Assembly: GCF_011764545.1 (NCBI RefSeq)
Contig: NZ_AP022870.1
Span: 6,246,001 to 6,310,000, forward strand
Direction: 5' to 3'
DNA length: 64,000 nt
Source of the DNA: Phytohabitans flavus
GTDB lineage: Bacteria; Actinomycetota; Actinomycetes; Mycobacteriales; Micromonosporaceae
Shown here: positions 18,273 to 27,184 of the stretch, piece after piece
Numbering within the stretch: position 1 is the first letter of the stretch
Layout of the letters: each line of letters opens with the position of its first letter
Position numbers and translations under genes: made by a program
Notes under the pieces: model-generated
Database searches by the model: none
What the model was told of the DNA's origin: nothing
Seen by the model: the letters and a program-made list of their open reading frames with translations, nothing else

Positions 18273-18797
18273 TTACCGCACCTCGGTCGGGACGAGGGCG
18301 TCGAGGAGTGGGCCGCCCACGCGCCGAAGCGCGGCCACCGCCCTGCTGACGCGGCTTTTCACCGTGCCCACCGAGCAGCCGAGCTCGGCCGCGATCTCCT
18401 GCTCGGAGCGCCCGCCCCAGTACCGCAACACAAGCACCACCCGTTGTTGCGCCGGTAGCGAACGCAGCGCCTGAAACACCATGTGCGCGGTGTCCGTACC
18501 GTCGTACGGGTCGGTCCCGGCCCGCTCGGGCGGCGCCTCGGTCGGCACCTCACGCCGCCACAGCCGCCGCCCGGCCCGCCAGGCCGCCCGCACCATCACC
18601 CGCCGCGTGTACGCCTCCGGGTTGCCGTCCGGGTGCAGCCTGTGCCACGCCCGGTACGTCTTGACCAGCGCCTCCTGGGCGAGATCCTCACCGTGCCCGG
18701 GGTCGCCGGTGAGGATCGCACCGTGCCGTACCAGCGCCGGGTACCGGTCCCGGACGAACTCCGCGAACCCCTCCGGCCCTCGGCTCGCGGCCGTCAC
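18273..18797 (-). CDS. SigE-family ECF RNA polymerase sigma factor
   Basis: About 174 residues. Region 2 (FAEFVRDRYPALVRHGAILTGD..., EDLAQEALVKTYRAW) and region 4 (RSLPAQQRVVLVLRYWGGRSEQEIAAELGCSVGTVKSR) are complete and match the SigE-family subfamily common in Micromonosporaceae and Streptomyces. GTG 18797 shares GTGA with the stop of the upstream membrane protein (a GTG at 18800 is also possible). The target regulon is unknown. The gene follows its likely partner, whereas in this subfamily the sigma gene usually comes first. Confidence 0.9.
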   Translation of the reverse strand: MTAASRGPEGFAEFVRDRYPALVRHGAILTGDPGHGEDLAQEALVKTYRAWHRLHPDGNPEAYTRRVMVRAAWRAGRRLWRREVPTEAPPERAGTDPYDGTDTAHMVFQALRSLPAQQRVVLVLRYWGGRSEQEIAAELGCSVGTVKSRVSRAVAALRRVGGPLLDALVPTEVR

Positions 18798-19850
18798 CAC
18801 GACAGCCGCACTCCGAGGATGTCGCCGAGCTCAGCGATGGCTTCCGCATCCAAGCGGACCCGTCCGCCTTCCTCGGAGACCACCTCGTGGCAATCCCTCC
18901 CCAGCGTGACCACGAGCGTCGACGGGCGCCGACCCGCCACGGGGTCCGCCGGCGCCGGTTCGCGCGGCTGGATCGTGATGAGGCCTTTCGTCATTTGCAT
19001 TTCGCCGGTGCAGAACTCGGGCTCATCTACCACGGTCCCGGCGCGCAGCAGCTCGACCGCACGCTGGACCTGGGCCGGGTCCCTGATCAGCCTCAGTGAC
19101 TGCTTGTCCTCGCCCGCGACCATCATCGATACTTCCTCGACCTGGCGGGGCAGCGTGAGCGCGGCCGGCTCCCAGCGACCGGTCGTGATCGAGTTCAGCA
19201 CCTGCTGCCACACCTCTACGCCACCCCGGACTGTCACCGCGACCCGGGACCACGGCAGCACGATCAGGCGGGCGCCATCGGGATCCTCCCGGAGCCAGAC
19301 CGGCTCACCACCGTGCAGTGTGAGCATCCGGGTCGGGGACGCGAGCAGCCCGGTCACCATGCCTGGCCCGTTCTGGTCATGGGTGTCGTAGCGGTACGGG
19401 TAGAAGTCGAAGAGGCTGTGCACCTCGATGTCCGCCGTCGTGCACCACGGGCTGGGTCCGTACGGGTTCGGGCCCTCGCCGATCAGGACCGTCCGTTTCT
19501 GGTGGCCGCACGGCGCGCCCTCGGTCTGGAGCACCGGCCAGCCCTCCGGCACCGGGAAACTGACCGTCCCCGCGACGATCCGGCCGTCCACGTGCTCCGG
19601 CGTCGGCGGCCGTTCGGGGCGGGAAGCGACGACCCCTGTCCCCGTACCCGTCTCCTGCGCAGGGTCGGCGAGGAGCCGCTGCCCCCGACGAACCCCCGGT
19701 GAGCAGCACGGCCAGCGCGAGCGCCCCCGCGGCTCCCGCCCGTACCCGCCCCGCCCGGCCGCGCCGGACCACCAGCCCAATCGGGTCGGCGGTCCTCGGC
19801 TCGACCCCGGCGGCCGCCTCGTCCAGTAGTGCCTTCAGCCGTTCTGGCAT
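18794..19850 (-). CDS. membrane-anchored partner of the sigma factor, frame broken near 19690
   Basis: From ATG 19850 the protein begins MPERLKALLDEAAAG, with a 45-residue cytoplasmic part followed by one membrane segment (AGAAGALALAVLLTGG). The frame then changes: the rest (RLLADPAQETGTGTG..., an outer domain with FPVPEGWPVLQTEGAPCG and several Cys) reads in the next frame to 18794. Removing one base from either of the two five-C runs at 19682-19686 or 19693-19697 joins them into 351 residues. The architecture of short inside tail, one helix and large outside domain is that of the proteins that accompany SigE-family sigma factors. No zinc anti-sigma motif is seen. Confidence 0.7.
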
Positions 19851-19904
19851 GTGGCCTCCCTTCCTCACCACCCCGAAGGCAGTGAGGTCGGCGGCGGGTT
19901 CCAT

Positions 19905-21281
19905 TCAGTCGCCGGCGAACGTCTGCTGGTCGCGGGTGAAGCGGTAGGTCGCCCAGTGCATCCGCACCACGGTGCCCTCGGCGTCCCGGGTGAGGCGCAG
20001 CAGCTCGCCGGTCTCGCGCCCCTGTACGCCGCGCAGCACGTCGGGGCGGTCCGGCAGGGGCGCGAAGACCGCCGGTGGGCGGCCGGGCGCGTCGTCCGCG
20101 CCGCGGGCTCGGAGCGCGCCGTCGCGCCAGAAGAAGACGTACTCGAAGCCCTCGCCCCACCAACGGCCGAGCACCGAGCGGTACGCCTCCGGCACTGGCT
20201 CGCCGGGCGTCCACGGCGGGACGTCCGCCGGGTCGTCCTCCACAGCGGCGGCAAGCAGCTTGTGCGGCAGCTCGGTAGTGGCGATCGCGGTGCCGGACGA
20301 GCCGAGCACGGCGCACCCCATCGCGCGTGGCGTACCGTCGCCGAGCCCAGCGGGGGCGGGACGCCGGCCGTACACGCCGGCGAGGAAGCCGGGCATGGCA
20401 CCGTCGTGTCCGACGTGGACGATCCGCTCCCCTTGCGGGATCAGGATCAGGCCGAGCCCGAACCCCACGCTCCACAGTGCCTGGTCGGTGGTGGTCAGCG
20501 GCCAGCTCATCTCGTCCAAGGTGGACGGTGCGAGCACGTCGGCGCCCGGGTCGAGCGCGGCCGGGTCGGCGAGGAACGCGGCCCACCGCGCCATGTCCGC
20601 GGCGGTGCTCCAGAGCTGGCCGGCCGGGCCGACACCGGCGAAGTCGGCCGGCGGCTCGGGCTTGGCGTTGTCGCTGTACGCCTCGACGAGATAGCCGGTC
20701 ACCCCGTGATCGGTGGGCTGTACCGTCGTGGCGCCGAGCCCGAGCGGGCGCAGGATCCGGTCTTGCAGCACCTCCGCCCAGGTACCGCCGCGCAGCCGGC
20801 CGACCGCGTGCCCGAGCAGCGACATGCCGAGGTTGGAGTAGTGGTAGCGCCGGGCCGGCGGGAGCACCCGCTCGGCCCGGTCGAGCTCGGCGAGCAACCG
20901 GTCGGCGTCCGGGGCGAGCAGGGTGTCCCACACGTCGCCGTACGGCTCGCGCTGGAGGCCTGAGGTGTGCGAGAGCAGGCGCCGCACCGGCAGCTCGCCG
21001 TGCGCGGGCAGGTCGAGGTGGCGACCGATCGGGTCGTCCAGGTCGAGCAGGCCGTCGTCGCGGGCCTGGAGCACGAGCACAGCGGTGAACGTCTTGGTCA
21101 CCGACCCGATCCGGAACTGGCTCACCGGACCGGCCGCGCCGACCTGGACCTGCCACAGTGGCCGGTCCGCCCGGTGCAGCGCCGCGGACAGCGCTGGCAC
21201 CCGGGCCTCGGCCTGCACCTGCTGGGCCATCCTGGCCAGCTTCTTCGACATCCGCGACCCTTCCCCGACCGGACTACTCAC
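19905..21281 (-). CDS. serine hydrolase of the beta-lactamase class C family
   Basis: 458 residues from GTG 21281 (overlapping the HIT stop by 4 nt); an ATG at 21251 is an alternative. Catalytic motifs: SVTK (SxxK nucleophile near residue 59), YSN within RRYHYSNLG, and HVGHDGAMPG in place of KTG. No signal peptide, so it is likely cytoplasmic, an esterase or peptidase-like EstB/class C relative. The C-terminal 120 residues form a lipocalin-like extension seen in several such hydrolases. It is coupled to the HIT gene upstream. Confidence 0.85.
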   Translation of the reverse strand: MSSPVGEGSRMSKKLARMAQQVQAEARVPALSAALHRADRPLWQVQVGAAGPVSQFRIGSVTKTFTAVLVLQARDDGLLDLDDPIGRHLDLPAHGELPVRRLLSHTSGLQREPYGDVWDTLLAPDADRLLAELDRAERVLPPARRYHYSNLGMSLLGHAVGRLRGGTWAEVLQDRILRPLGLGATTVQPTDHGVTGYLVEAYSDNAKPEPPADFAGVGPAGQLWSTAADMARWAAFLADPAALDPGADVLAPSTLDEMSWPLTTTDQALWSVGFGLGLILIPQGERIVHVGHDGAMPGFLAGVYGRRPAPAGLGDGTPRAMGCAVLGSSGTAIATTELPHKLLAAAVEDDPADVPPWTPGEPVPEAYRSVLGRWWGEGFEYVFFWRDGALRARGADDAPGRPPAVFAPLPDRPDVLRGVQGRETGELLRLTRDAEGTVVRMHWATYRFTRDQQTFAGD

Positions 21282-21631
21282 CTTGCGATCATCGGGCCCA
21301 GCGGCTCACCGCCGAGCACGTGCGCGTGCACGTGGAAGACCTCCTGGCCGCTGTACGGCCCGGTGTTGAAGATGATCCGGAAGCCGTTGTCGAGCAGTCC
21401 TTCGGCCTCGGCGACCTCGGACGCCGCGGCCAGCACCGCACCGGCGAGCGCCGGGTCCGCCTTGGTGAGCGCGACGACGTCGGCGTAGTGCTGCTTCGGG
21501 ATCACGAGCACGTGCACGGCCGCCTTCGGGTGGATGTCCCGGAACGCGAGCGTGGTCTCCGTCTCGTGCACCTTCGTGGCGGGGATGTCTCCCGCGACGA
21601 TCTTGCAGAAGAGGCAGTCAGTCGTGGTCAC
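21278..21631 (-). CDS. HIT-family nucleotide-binding hydrolase
   Basis: 117 residues. CLFCKIVAGDIPA at the N-terminus and the histidine triad FHVHAHVLGG near residue 103 identify an HinT-type protein, which hydrolyses nucleoside phosphoramidates and acyl-adenylates. GTG 21631 is the only fitting start. A HIT gene close to rsmE and phoH is common in actinobacteria. It overlaps the serine hydrolase gene downstream by 4 nt. Confidence 0.93.
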   Translation of the reverse strand: MTTTDCLFCKIVAGDIPATKVHETETTLAFRDIHPKAAVHVLVIPKQHYADVVALTKADPALAGAVLAAASEVAEAEGLLDNGFRIIFNTGPYSGQEVFHVHAHVLGGEPLGPMIAR

Positions 21632-21640
21632 CCGCTGATG

Positions 21641-22483
21641 CTAGAGCGCGCCGGCCGCCTGGGCGGTGTACAGGGTCGGGTAGAGCGGGCGGTAGCCCAG
21701 CTCGGTGCGGATGCGGCAGGTATCGACGATGCCCGCCCACGGGTCGTCCAGCGAGCGGGTGGCCGCCTCCGGGTCCGGCTCTTCCTGGTTGGCCCGGAGC
21801 AGCTCGAGCGCGGTCACCGGCGCGTCGTCGGCGACGTTGAAGACCTGCCCGTCGACTCCCTCGGCCGACAGGATGCGGTCGAGGGCCTGCGCCACGTCGG
21901 CGTGGTGCACGAGGTGCAGCCGCTGGTGCGAGGCCCACCGGCGGGCCCAGGCCAGCGACTCGGCCAGGTGCGGGTCGCCATCGCCGTACACGAAAGCGAG
22001 CCGGGCGATCCGTACCGGCAGTCCCCGCTCCCGGTGCAGGCGCAGCAGCTCGACCTCGGCGGCCGCCTTGCCCATCGGGTATGCCCCCGCGGGGTGCGGC
22101 TCGTCCCCCTCGCTTGACGGGCGGCCACGGCCAGGGCCGTAGACGAGGCTGGTGCTGACGAAGACGAACCGGCCCACACCCGCGTCGAGGGCGGCCCGTG
22201 CGAGCGCGACGGTGGCGTCGCGGTTGACCGCATACGCCTCGTCGTCGGGCACGCCGCGGAACGCCGCCGCGATGTGCACCACCGCGTCGACGCCCTCGAC
22301 CGCCTGCCGGGACGTCGCAGGGTCGCGCAGGTCACCGATGACGACCTCGGCCCCACCGTTCCACCAAGGGGCGACCTGGGCCTCGGACCGCACCAGCACC
22401 CGCACCGGACGGTGCAGGTCGAGCTGGCGACGCACGTAGCGACTGCCCACCCGTCCGGTGGGTCCGGTGATGAGGGTGCGCAC
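21641..22483 (-). CDS. NAD(P)-dependent epimerase/dehydratase (extended SDR)
   Basis: 280 residues. The nucleotide-binding motif GPTGRVGS is at residues 7-14, and the active-site YPMGK follows VSTSLVYG, as in extended short-chain dehydrogenases that act on nucleotide sugars or similar. The start is 22 nt from a tandem MarR-type operator, so its expression is probably controlled by the divergent MarR gene. Stop lies 9 nt before the HIT gene, so the two may be co-transcribed. Substrate unknown. Confidence 0.88.
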   Translation of the reverse strand: MRTLITGPTGRVGSRYVRRQLDLHRPVRVLVRSEAQVAPWWNGGAEVVIGDLRDPATSRQAVEGVDAVVHIAAAFRGVPDDEAYAVNRDATVALARAALDAGVGRFVFVSTSLVYGPGRGRPSSEGDEPHPAGAYPMGKAAAEVELLRLHRERGLPVRIARLAFVYGDGDPHLAESLAWARRWASHQRLHLVHHADVAQALDRILSAEGVDGQVFNVADDAPVTALELLRANQEEPDPEAATRSLDDPWAGIVDTCRIRTELGYRPLYPTLYTAQAAGAL

Positions 22484-22505
22484 GGACCTCTCCCTCCGTA
22501 GGTAT

Positions 22506-22543
22506 CATTAGCCAGACAATGAGTATACGTTAGCCGGCTAATG
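22506..22543. promoter_or_regulatory. tandem palindromic MarR operator
   Basis: Two copies of CATTAGCCGGCTAATG: 22506-22521 (CATTAGCCAGACAATG, 13 of 16) and 22528-22543 (CGTTAGCCGGCTAATG, 15 of 16, with perfect core TTAGCCGGCTAA). The copies are 22 bp apart, two helical turns, so two dimers would bind the same face. AT-rich within GC-rich DNA, between divergent epimerase and MarR genes. Confidence 0.8.
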
Positions 22544-22579
22544 AGTTGGCGGCAAGGGCTTTCGTGAGGACGGGCAAGG

Positions 22580-23005
22580 GTGGGCAGTGACTTCCAGGTC
22601 GCGTTCTGGGCCGCGAAGCGGGCGATCGGTGCCGCGTCCGAGGAGGCGTACCAGCGGCACGGTGTGCGAGCCGGCCAGCAGTTCATCCTCTACGAGCTCT
22701 GGGCCGAAGACGGCCTGACCCCGGGCGAGCTGGCCAAGCGGCTGGGCCTTGCCGTGCCCACCGTCACCCGTACCGCGACCCGGATGGAATCCGCCGGCAT
22801 CCTGCGCCGCGAGCCGCACCCCACCGACGCGCGACTGGTCCGCCTCCGCCTCACCGAGCGGGGCCACGAGCTGAAGGACCTCATGGCCGGCGAGGTCGTC
22901 ACGCTCACCGAAAAGGCACTGCGCACATTGGACCAGGACGACCGCGAGCGGTTCATCGCGTACCTGCACGAGGTCAAGACGAACCTCACGACCCCGACGG
23001 TATGA
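22580..23005 (+). CDS. MarR-family transcriptional regulator
   Basis: 141 residues with a winged helix-turn-helix (LTPGELAKRLGLAVPTVTRTATRMESAGILRREPHPTDARLVR spans the DNA-recognition helix and wing). The wing's Asp-Ala-Arg is characteristic of MarR proteins. It starts at GTG 22580, 37 bp after the tandem operator, and is divergent from the epimerase, which predicts autorepression and repression of the epimerase operon, released by an unknown ligand. Confidence 0.9.
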   Translation: MGSDFQVAFWAAKRAIGAASEEAYQRHGVRAGQQFILYELWAEDGLTPGELAKRLGLAVPTVTRTATRMESAGILRREPHPTDARLVRLRLTERGHELKDLMAGEVVTLTEKALRTLDQDDRERFIAYLHEVKTNLTTPTV

Positions 23006-23118
23006 CGTAGCTGGGATGCCATCGACTCATTGCCATCCGTAAATCGCGCTCCGTACGCTCCCGGCATCCGAGACATGTGCGCACCCACGAGGTGCGCCAT
23101 CCGTGTGGGGAGGATCCA

Positions 23119-23907
23119 ATGGTTCGCTGGCGCAAAGTCGTGGGGGCTGTCGCCGCGGCACTGGCCGTGGGCAGCTTCACGGTCGCCGCACCGACGGCAC
23201 CGGCCGCCGCGTCCGACATCACGCCGTTCGTCGTGGGCGGCACCCGGGCCGCGCAGGGCGAGTTCCCGTTCATGGTCCGGCTGTCGATGGGCTGTGGCGG
23301 CGCGCTCTACAGCCCGCGCCTGGTGCTCACCGCCGCGCACTGCGTAAACGGCACCGGCACCAACACAAGCATCACGGCGACGCTGGGCGCCGTCGACCTC
23401 CAGTCGTCGAGCCGGATCCAGGTGCGCTCGAACTACGTCCTTCGGGCGCCCGGTTACAACGGCAACGGTGACGACTGGGCCCTGATCCGGCTCGCCACCC
23501 CGGTGACCAGCCTGGCCACGCTGCCGATTGCGACGACGACCGCGTACAACAGCGGCACGTTCACCATCGCCGGCTGGGGCGCCGCGCGCGAGGGTGGGCC
23601 GCAGCAGCGGTACCTGCTGAAGGCGACCGTGCCCTTCGTGGCCGACTCGACCTGCGACTCTATGTACGGCGGTGACGTCATCGTGGGCGAGGAGATCTGC
23701 GCCGGCTACACCGCTGGCGGCGTGGACACCTGCCAGGGCGACTCGGGCGGCCCGATGTTCCGCCGGGACGCCAGCAACGCGTGGATCCAGGTGGGGATCA
23801 CGAGCTGGGGCAACGGCTGCGCCCGCCCCAACTTCCCGGGTGTGTACACCGAGGTGAGCACCTTCGCCTCCGCTATCCGCTCCGCGGCCACGAGCCTGGG
23901 CGGCTGA
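23119..23907 (+). CDS. secreted trypsin-like serine protease
   Basis: 262 residues. A Sec signal (RKVVGAVAAALAVGSFTVAAPTAPAAA) precedes a short propeptide and the activation site before VVGG. The chymotrypsin-fold triad is visible: His about 74 in LTAAHC, Asp about 119 in DDWALIRL, Ser about 209 in CQGDSGGP. Asp about 203, six residues before the Ser, predicts cleavage after Arg/Lys. ATG 23119 follows GGGGAGGATCC. It is a single-gene unit on the plus strand, ended by an intrinsic terminator. Confidence 0.92.
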   Translation: MVRWRKVVGAVAAALAVGSFTVAAPTAPAAASDITPFVVGGTRAAQGEFPFMVRLSMGCGGALYSPRLVLTAAHCVNGTGTNTSITATLGAVDLQSSSRIQVRSNYVLRAPGYNGNGDDWALIRLATPVTSLATLPIATTTAYNSGTFTIAGWGAAREGGPQQRYLLKATVPFVADSTCDSMYGGDVIVGEEICAGYTAGGVDTCQGDSGGPMFRRDASNAWIQVGITSWGNGCARPNFPGVYTEVSTFASAIRSAATSLGG

Positions 23908-23987
23908 CCTGACAGGCCCCCGGTCGGCTGTTTGTGGGTGGACCGATCCGGGTGGCCGATCGGGCGGCTGACCCCCACCGCCCTTGC

Positions 23988-24014
23988 GGGGGCGTCCCAG
24001 TGCGGGACGCCCCC
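23988..24014 (+). terminator. terminator between trypsin and GH3 genes
   Basis: Perfect 11-bp stem GGGGGCGTCCC / GGGACGCCCCC with loop AGTGC, ending 20 nt before the GH3 start. Confidence 0.75.
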
Positions 24015-24034
24015 AACCCGTTTAGGATCAGGCG

Positions 24035-26467
24035 ATGTCGGTCATCGAGGATGCGCTGGCGGCCCTTGACCTAGAGACAAAGGTCAAGCTTCTCTCCGGC
24101 CAGGACTTCTGGACCCTCCCCGCCATCCCCGAGATCGGCCTCCGCTCGCTGGTGATGTCCGACGGCCCGATCGGGCTGCGCGGCATCGGCTGGCGCCCCG
24201 ACGACCCGTCCGTCGCCCTGCCCAGCCCCACCGCGCTCGCCGCGACCTGGGATCCGGCCCTGGCCCGTACGGCTGGGCGCGTGCTCGGGCAGGAGGCCCG
24301 CCGCAAGGGCGTGCACGTGCTGCTCGCGCCGACAGTCAACCTGCACCGCAGCCCGCTGGGCGGCCGCCATTTCGAGTGCTACTCCGAGGACCCGCTGCTG
24401 ACCGGCGAGATCGGCGCGGCGTACGTGGCGGGCGTGCAGGACCAGGGCGTCGGCACCACCGTGAAGCACTTCGTGGCCAACGACTCGGAGACCGACAGGT
24501 TCACAGTGGACGTACGGGTCGGCGAGCGGGCGCTGCGCGAGCTGTACCTGGCGCCGTTCGAGCGGATCGTCGGGTCTGGCGCCTGGGGCGTGATGGCCGC
24601 GTACAACGGGGTCAACGGCAGCACCATGACCGAGCACGCCGAGCTACAGATCGGGCTACTCAAGCGGGAGTGGGGCTTCGACGGCGTCATCGTCTCCGAC
24701 TGGACGGCCGCTCGCAGCACCGGGCCCGCGGCGAACGGCGGGCTCGACGTGGTCATGCCGGCGGTCGGCGACCCCTGGGGTGAGGCGCTTGTCGCCGCGG
24801 TCCGCTCCGGCGCCGTCCCGGAAGAGGTGATCGACGACAAGGTACGCCGGGTGCTGCGGCTCGCCGCCCGGGTCGGCATCCTCGACGGCGCGGCACCCGT
24901 GGTGGCCGAGGCAGACCGTCCGTCCACACTCGACGGCGCGGCGGTCGCGCGGACGATCGCCGCCCGCTCCTTCGTGCTCGTCCGCAACGAGGGCGGACTG
25001 CTCCCGCTCGACTCGGCACGGCTACGCACGGTCGCGGTCTCCGGTGCGCTCGCCGCAGACGCCCGCGTACAGGGTGGCGGGAGCGCGCTCGTGCAGCCGG
25101 CCCGGGTCGTGTCACCGCTCGACGGGCTGACCGCGGCGCTCGCCGGCGAGCAGACCCTGGCCGTGCCGGGCGAGGCGTCCGCGTTCGCCGCGATCGTCAA
25201 CGCCGCCACCGTCACCTACGCGGTCGGCGCCGATCCGCGCCGCCGGGTGCCGGTCGCCAGAGGTCCACAATGGAGCGACATCACCGGGGTACTCCGCGCG
25301 GCCGGCGGACGGGAGCTCTTCCGGTCGCCGCTGCCGACCGCGTACGCGCGCTGGATGGGTGACCCGCCGCCCGGCGTAGCCCCGGACGAGATCGCCGAGC
25401 TCTCGCTCTCCGCGCGGCTCACCCCCACGGCGAGCGGCGCGCACGAGCTGGCGATCGTGGGCTTCGGCGACTTCACGCTCACCGCCGGCGGGCAACCGCT
25501 CTTCGAGGGTCCGGTGTACCGCGAGCAGGACGAGTCGGATGTCTTCCGCGGGGCCGAAGAGCGGCGGTTTCCGGTCGAGCTGTCCGCGGGCGAGCCGGTC
25601 GAGGTGGTGCTCACCCAGCGGGGCGGCAACCCGGGCTACGTGTCCTTCGCGATCGGGCACGCACCGCCCTCCCCGGGTCCGGACGCGCTGCTGGACGGGG
25701 CGGCGAGCGCCGCGGCCGAGGCGGACGTCGCCGTGGTGGTCGTGGGCACGACCGAGGAGGTCGAGTCGGAGGGGTTCGACCGCACCACGCTCGCGCTGCC
25801 CGGCCGCCAGGACGAGCTTGTCTCCCGGGTGGCCGCCGCCAACCCGCGTACGGTCGTCGTGGTCAACGCGGGCTCGCCGGTCCTGATGCCCTGGGCCGAC
25901 CAGGTCGCCGCGATCCTGCTCACCTGGTTTCCGGGGCAGGAGGCGGGCGCCGCACTCGCCGACGTGCTGCTCGGGGCGGCCGAGCCGGGCGGTCGGCTGC
26001 CGACGACGTGGCCCCGCCGGGACTCGGACGCGCTGCCGGTCACGCCCACGGGCGGGGCGCTGGCGTACGACGAGGGCGTTTTCCTGGGGTACCGGGCGGA
26101 CCCGGCTGACCCGCTCTTCCCGTTCGGCCACGGGCTTGGCTATACCGAGTGGGCGTACGAGTCACTGTCCATCGAGGATGGTGAAGCGGTGGTTACGGTC
26201 CGGAACAGCGGCACGCGTCCCGGACGGGAGGTCGTCCAGGTCTACGCCGGGCCGTCCTCACCGGACAGTGCGCGGCCGCGCCGTTGGCTGGCCGGCTTCG
26301 CCTCGGCCGTGGCGGAGCCCGGCGAGGCGGTCACGGTACGGGTGCCGCTCCCGGAGCGCACCTTCGCGGTGTGGGAGGGTGGCTGGCAGAAGGTGGCCGG
26401 CACGTACCTCGTCGAGGCCGCCCACAGCGTCGCCGACCGCCGCCTCAGCACCGAGCTGACGATCTAG
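24035..26467 (+). CDS. glycoside hydrolase family 3 beta-glucosidase with PA14 domain
   Basis: 810 residues with no signal peptide, so cytoplasmic. Order: GH3 N-terminal barrel (1-280; nucleophile Asp about 222 in DGVIVSDW; substrate-binding KHFVANDSE), GH3 C-terminal sandwich split by a PA14 insertion (about 400-545), then a fibronectin III-like end (NSGTRPGREVVQVY). The PA14 insertion in GH3 enzymes usually narrows specificity for short beta-gluco-oligosaccharides. It is divergently placed on the plus strand and convergent with rsmE. It could use cello-oligosaccharides, but no transporter or regulator lies next to it. Confidence 0.9.
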   Translation: MSVIEDALAALDLETKVKLLSGQDFWTLPAIPEIGLRSLVMSDGPIGLRGIGWRPDDPSVALPSPTALAATWDPALARTAGRVLGQEARRKGVHVLLAPTVNLHRSPLGGRHFECYSEDPLLTGEIGAAYVAGVQDQGVGTTVKHFVANDSETDRFTVDVRVGERALRELYLAPFERIVGSGAWGVMAAYNGVNGSTMTEHAELQIGLLKREWGFDGVIVSDWTAARSTGPAANGGLDVVMPAVGDPWGEALVAAVRSGAVPEEVIDDKVRRVLRLAARVGILDGAAPVVAEADRPSTLDGAAVARTIAARSFVLVRNEGGLLPLDSARLRTVAVSGALAADARVQGGGSALVQPARVVSPLDGLTAALAGEQTLAVPGEASAFAAIVNAATVTYAVGADPRRRVPVARGPQWSDITGVLRAAGGRELFRSPLPTAYARWMGDPPPGVAPDEIAELSLSARLTPTASGAHELAIVGFGDFTLTAGGQPLFEGPVYREQDESDVFRGAEERRFPVELSAGEPVEVVLTQRGGNPGYVSFAIGHAPPSPGPDALLDGAASAAAEADVAVVVVGTTEEVESEGFDRTTLALPGRQDELVSRVAAANPRTVVVVNAGSPVLMPWADQVAAILLTWFPGQEAGAALADVLLGAAEPGGRLPTTWPRRDSDALPVTPTGGALAYDEGVFLGYRADPADPLFPFGHGLGYTEWAYESLSIEDGEAVVTVRNSGTRPGREVVQVYAGPSSPDSARPRRWLAGFASAVAEPGEAVTVRVPLPERTFAVWEGGWQKVAGTYLVEAAHSVADRRLSTELTI

Positions 26468-26471
26468 CCGG

Positions 26472-27184
26472 TCACCAGCGGCCAAGGCGGGTGGAGAGCA
26501 CCGCCAGGGCGGCCACTCCGGCGGTCGAGGTGCGGAGCACCGGGTCGCCCATCCGGACCGTACGGGCGCCGGCGGACTCGAACACGGCCAGCTCCTCCGG
26601 TGCGATGCCGCCCTCCGGGCCCACCACAAGCGCGATCTCGCCCGTCTCCGGAAGGTCGACCGTGGTCAGGCGGTCCTTCGCCTCCTCGTGGAGGACAAGC
26701 GTGGCGCGGGCGGCTGCCTCGCGGGTCGACGCGGCGGGCGCGACCAGCGGCAGCCACGGGCGGCGGGCCTGCTTCGCGGCCTCGCGGGCGGTGGCGACCC
26801 ACTTGTCGCGGGCCCGGTCGCCGCGTTCGCCGCGCCACTGGACCACCGAGCGGGCGGCCGCCCAGGGCACGATCTCGTCCACGCCGGCCTCGGTCATCGC
26901 CTGCACGGCCAGCTCGCCCCGCTCACCCTTGGCGATGCCCTGGATCACCACCAGGCGGGGTCGGGCGCCGCCGCGTACCCCCTGCTGATGATCCGGAGAT
27001 CGAGGGTGCCGCGGCCGGCGGCCGTGACCACCGCGGTGGCCGTGCCGCCCTGCCCGTCTCCGAGCAGCAGCTCCTCACCCACCCGCAGCCGTTGGACGGT
27101 GGCCGCGTGGTGCCCTTCCGGCCCGTCGAGCGTGAAGGCCTCCCGCTGCGGCAGCGCCGAGACCAGGAAGAGCGGAGCACTCAC
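26472..27184 (-). CDS. rsmE: 16S rRNA m3U1498 methyltransferase RsmE, frame broken near 26960
   Basis: N-terminal PUA-like part (APLFLVSALPQREAFTLDG..., GHHAATVQRLRVGE) reads from GTG 27184 to a premature stop at 26945; the SPOUT methyltransferase part (IQGIAKGERGELAVQ..., EIALVVGPEGGIAPEE, VLRTSTAGVAAL) reads in the next frame to 26472. One base added in the G-runs at 26957-26965 yields RPRLVVIQGIAKG and a normal 237-residue RsmE. It shares GTGA with the dnaJ stop, as in the conserved hrcA-dnaJ-rsmE operon. Confidence 0.9.
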
